This document shows positions 7,026-7,245 of a DNA stretch of 7,245 nucleotides, piece after piece. Below the pieces are notes generated by a model. The model was not told where the DNA came from. It made no database searches and saw nothing but the letters and a program-made list of their open reading frames with translations. Origin of the DNA: Spirochaetales bacterium (GTDB taxonomy: Bacteria > Spirochaetota > Spirochaetia > Treponematales > UBA12059); assembly GCA_016938515.1 (NCBI GenBank), contig JAFGUM010000555.1, positions 1 to 7,245 of the forward strand, in the 5' to 3' direction. Position numbers and translations under genes: made by a program. The number at the start of each line of letters is the position of its first letter. Position 1 is the stretch's first letter.

Positions 7026-7042
7026 AAAGGAGCCCGTATACG
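7026..7042 (+). promoter_or_regulatory. Ribosome binding site that sets the fliK-like start
   Basis: AAAGGAG at 7026-7032 lies ten bases before ATG 7043. It favours this start over the in-frame ATG at 7061. It sits in the 57-base gap after the flbB-like gene, in which I see no promoter or terminator. Confidence 0.6.
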
Positions 7043-7245
7043 ATGCTCGTGCTACCGCGCATGACATCGCCACCCGATCCAGTTGCCATGGGCGACAAGG
7101 GCAGGGGCGACGCCACAGTCAAGGAACCTTCAGACAAAAGCTTCGTACAGATGCTGTCCAGCCTGGTAAAAGCCGGCGGAGAGCCCGCGGCACAGCTCGG
7201 TTCAGTTCAGCTTGGGGCAGCGGCATCTCCCGGGCGGTCAAACGC
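7043..7245 (+). CDS. fliK: Probable flagellar hook-length control protein FliK, N-terminal part (3' end outside window)
   Basis: An ATG at 7043 opens a frame that stays open to the window end, giving 67 complete codons. The product begins M-L-V-L-P-R-M-T-S-P-P-D-P-V and contains S-F-V-Q-M-L-S-S-L-V-K-A at residues 33-44. It is otherwise rich in Ala, Gly, Pro and Ser. FliK proteins have an exported, low-complexity N-terminal half with a short helical segment of this kind, and a conserved C-terminal domain that switches export specificity when the hook is complete. That diagnostic domain lies beyond the window. The call therefore depends mainly on location: in Borrelia and Treponema the gene after flbB is the FliK homologue (flbC), followed by flgD and flgE. 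Coding is supported by the ribosome site and by composition like that of its neighbours. Confidence 0.62.
   Translation, partial: MLVLPRMTSPPDPVAMGDKGRGDATVKEPSDKSFVQMLSSLVKAGGEPAAQLGSVQLGAAASPGRSN

Noticed and set aside
1..7245. CRISPR array, tRNA, insertion sequence or novel defence system
   Set aside because: Coding genes of the flagellar operon fill nearly all of the window, the largest gap is 57 bases, and no such repeats or genes are visible.

Overview
The window is a slice of a large flagellar (motility) operon with every gene on the + strand. It most likely comes from a spirochaete. The order is flgC (3' end only), fliE, fliF, fliG, fliH, fliI, fliJ, a membrane-anchored coiled-coil gene best called flbB, and the 5' end of a fliK-like gene. 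From memory, this matches the flgB-flgC-fliE-fliF-fliG-fliH-fliI-fliJ(flbA)-flbB-fliK(flbC) cluster of Borrelia and Treponema. The FlbB-type gene directly after fliJ is the strongest taxonomic hint. Base composition looks like the high 50s percent G+C by eye, so a low-GC Borrelia is excluded and a high-GC Spirochaeta/Treponema relative or an environmental spirochaete is more likely. This placement is inference and no search was run.

Layout: 1-234 is the C-terminal half of the rod protein FlgC. 238-633 is FliE, the MS-ring/rod adaptor. 684-2390 is FliF, the MS-ring. 2394-3476 is FliG, the rotor/switch protein. 3486-4403 is FliH, 4408-5853 is the export ATPase FliI and 5850-6338 is FliJ, together the soluble export ATPase complex. 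6353-6985 is the FlbB-like protein (one N-terminal membrane helix, a long coiled coil and a C-terminal MotE/MgtE_N-like segment). 7043 to the window end is the start of a probable hook-length control protein FliK. Gaps between genes are at most 57 bases, and fliI and fliJ overlap by four bases (GTGA). I see no terminator hairpin or convincing promoter inside the window, so one polycistronic message is expected.

Working together: FliF assembles the membrane ring, FliE joins it to the rod (FlgC and others), and FliG sits on the cytoplasmic face of FliF and takes torque from the stator. FliH, FliI and FliJ feed rod, hook and filament subunits to the export gate. FlbB in spirochaetes nucleates the periplasmic collar around the motor. 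FliK sets hook length. I find no undescribed system here. The points worth a second look are the FlbB-like gene and its in-register coiled-coil repeats, low-complexity extensions on FliI, FliE and FliG, and frequent ATA isoleucine codons in GC-rich DNA.
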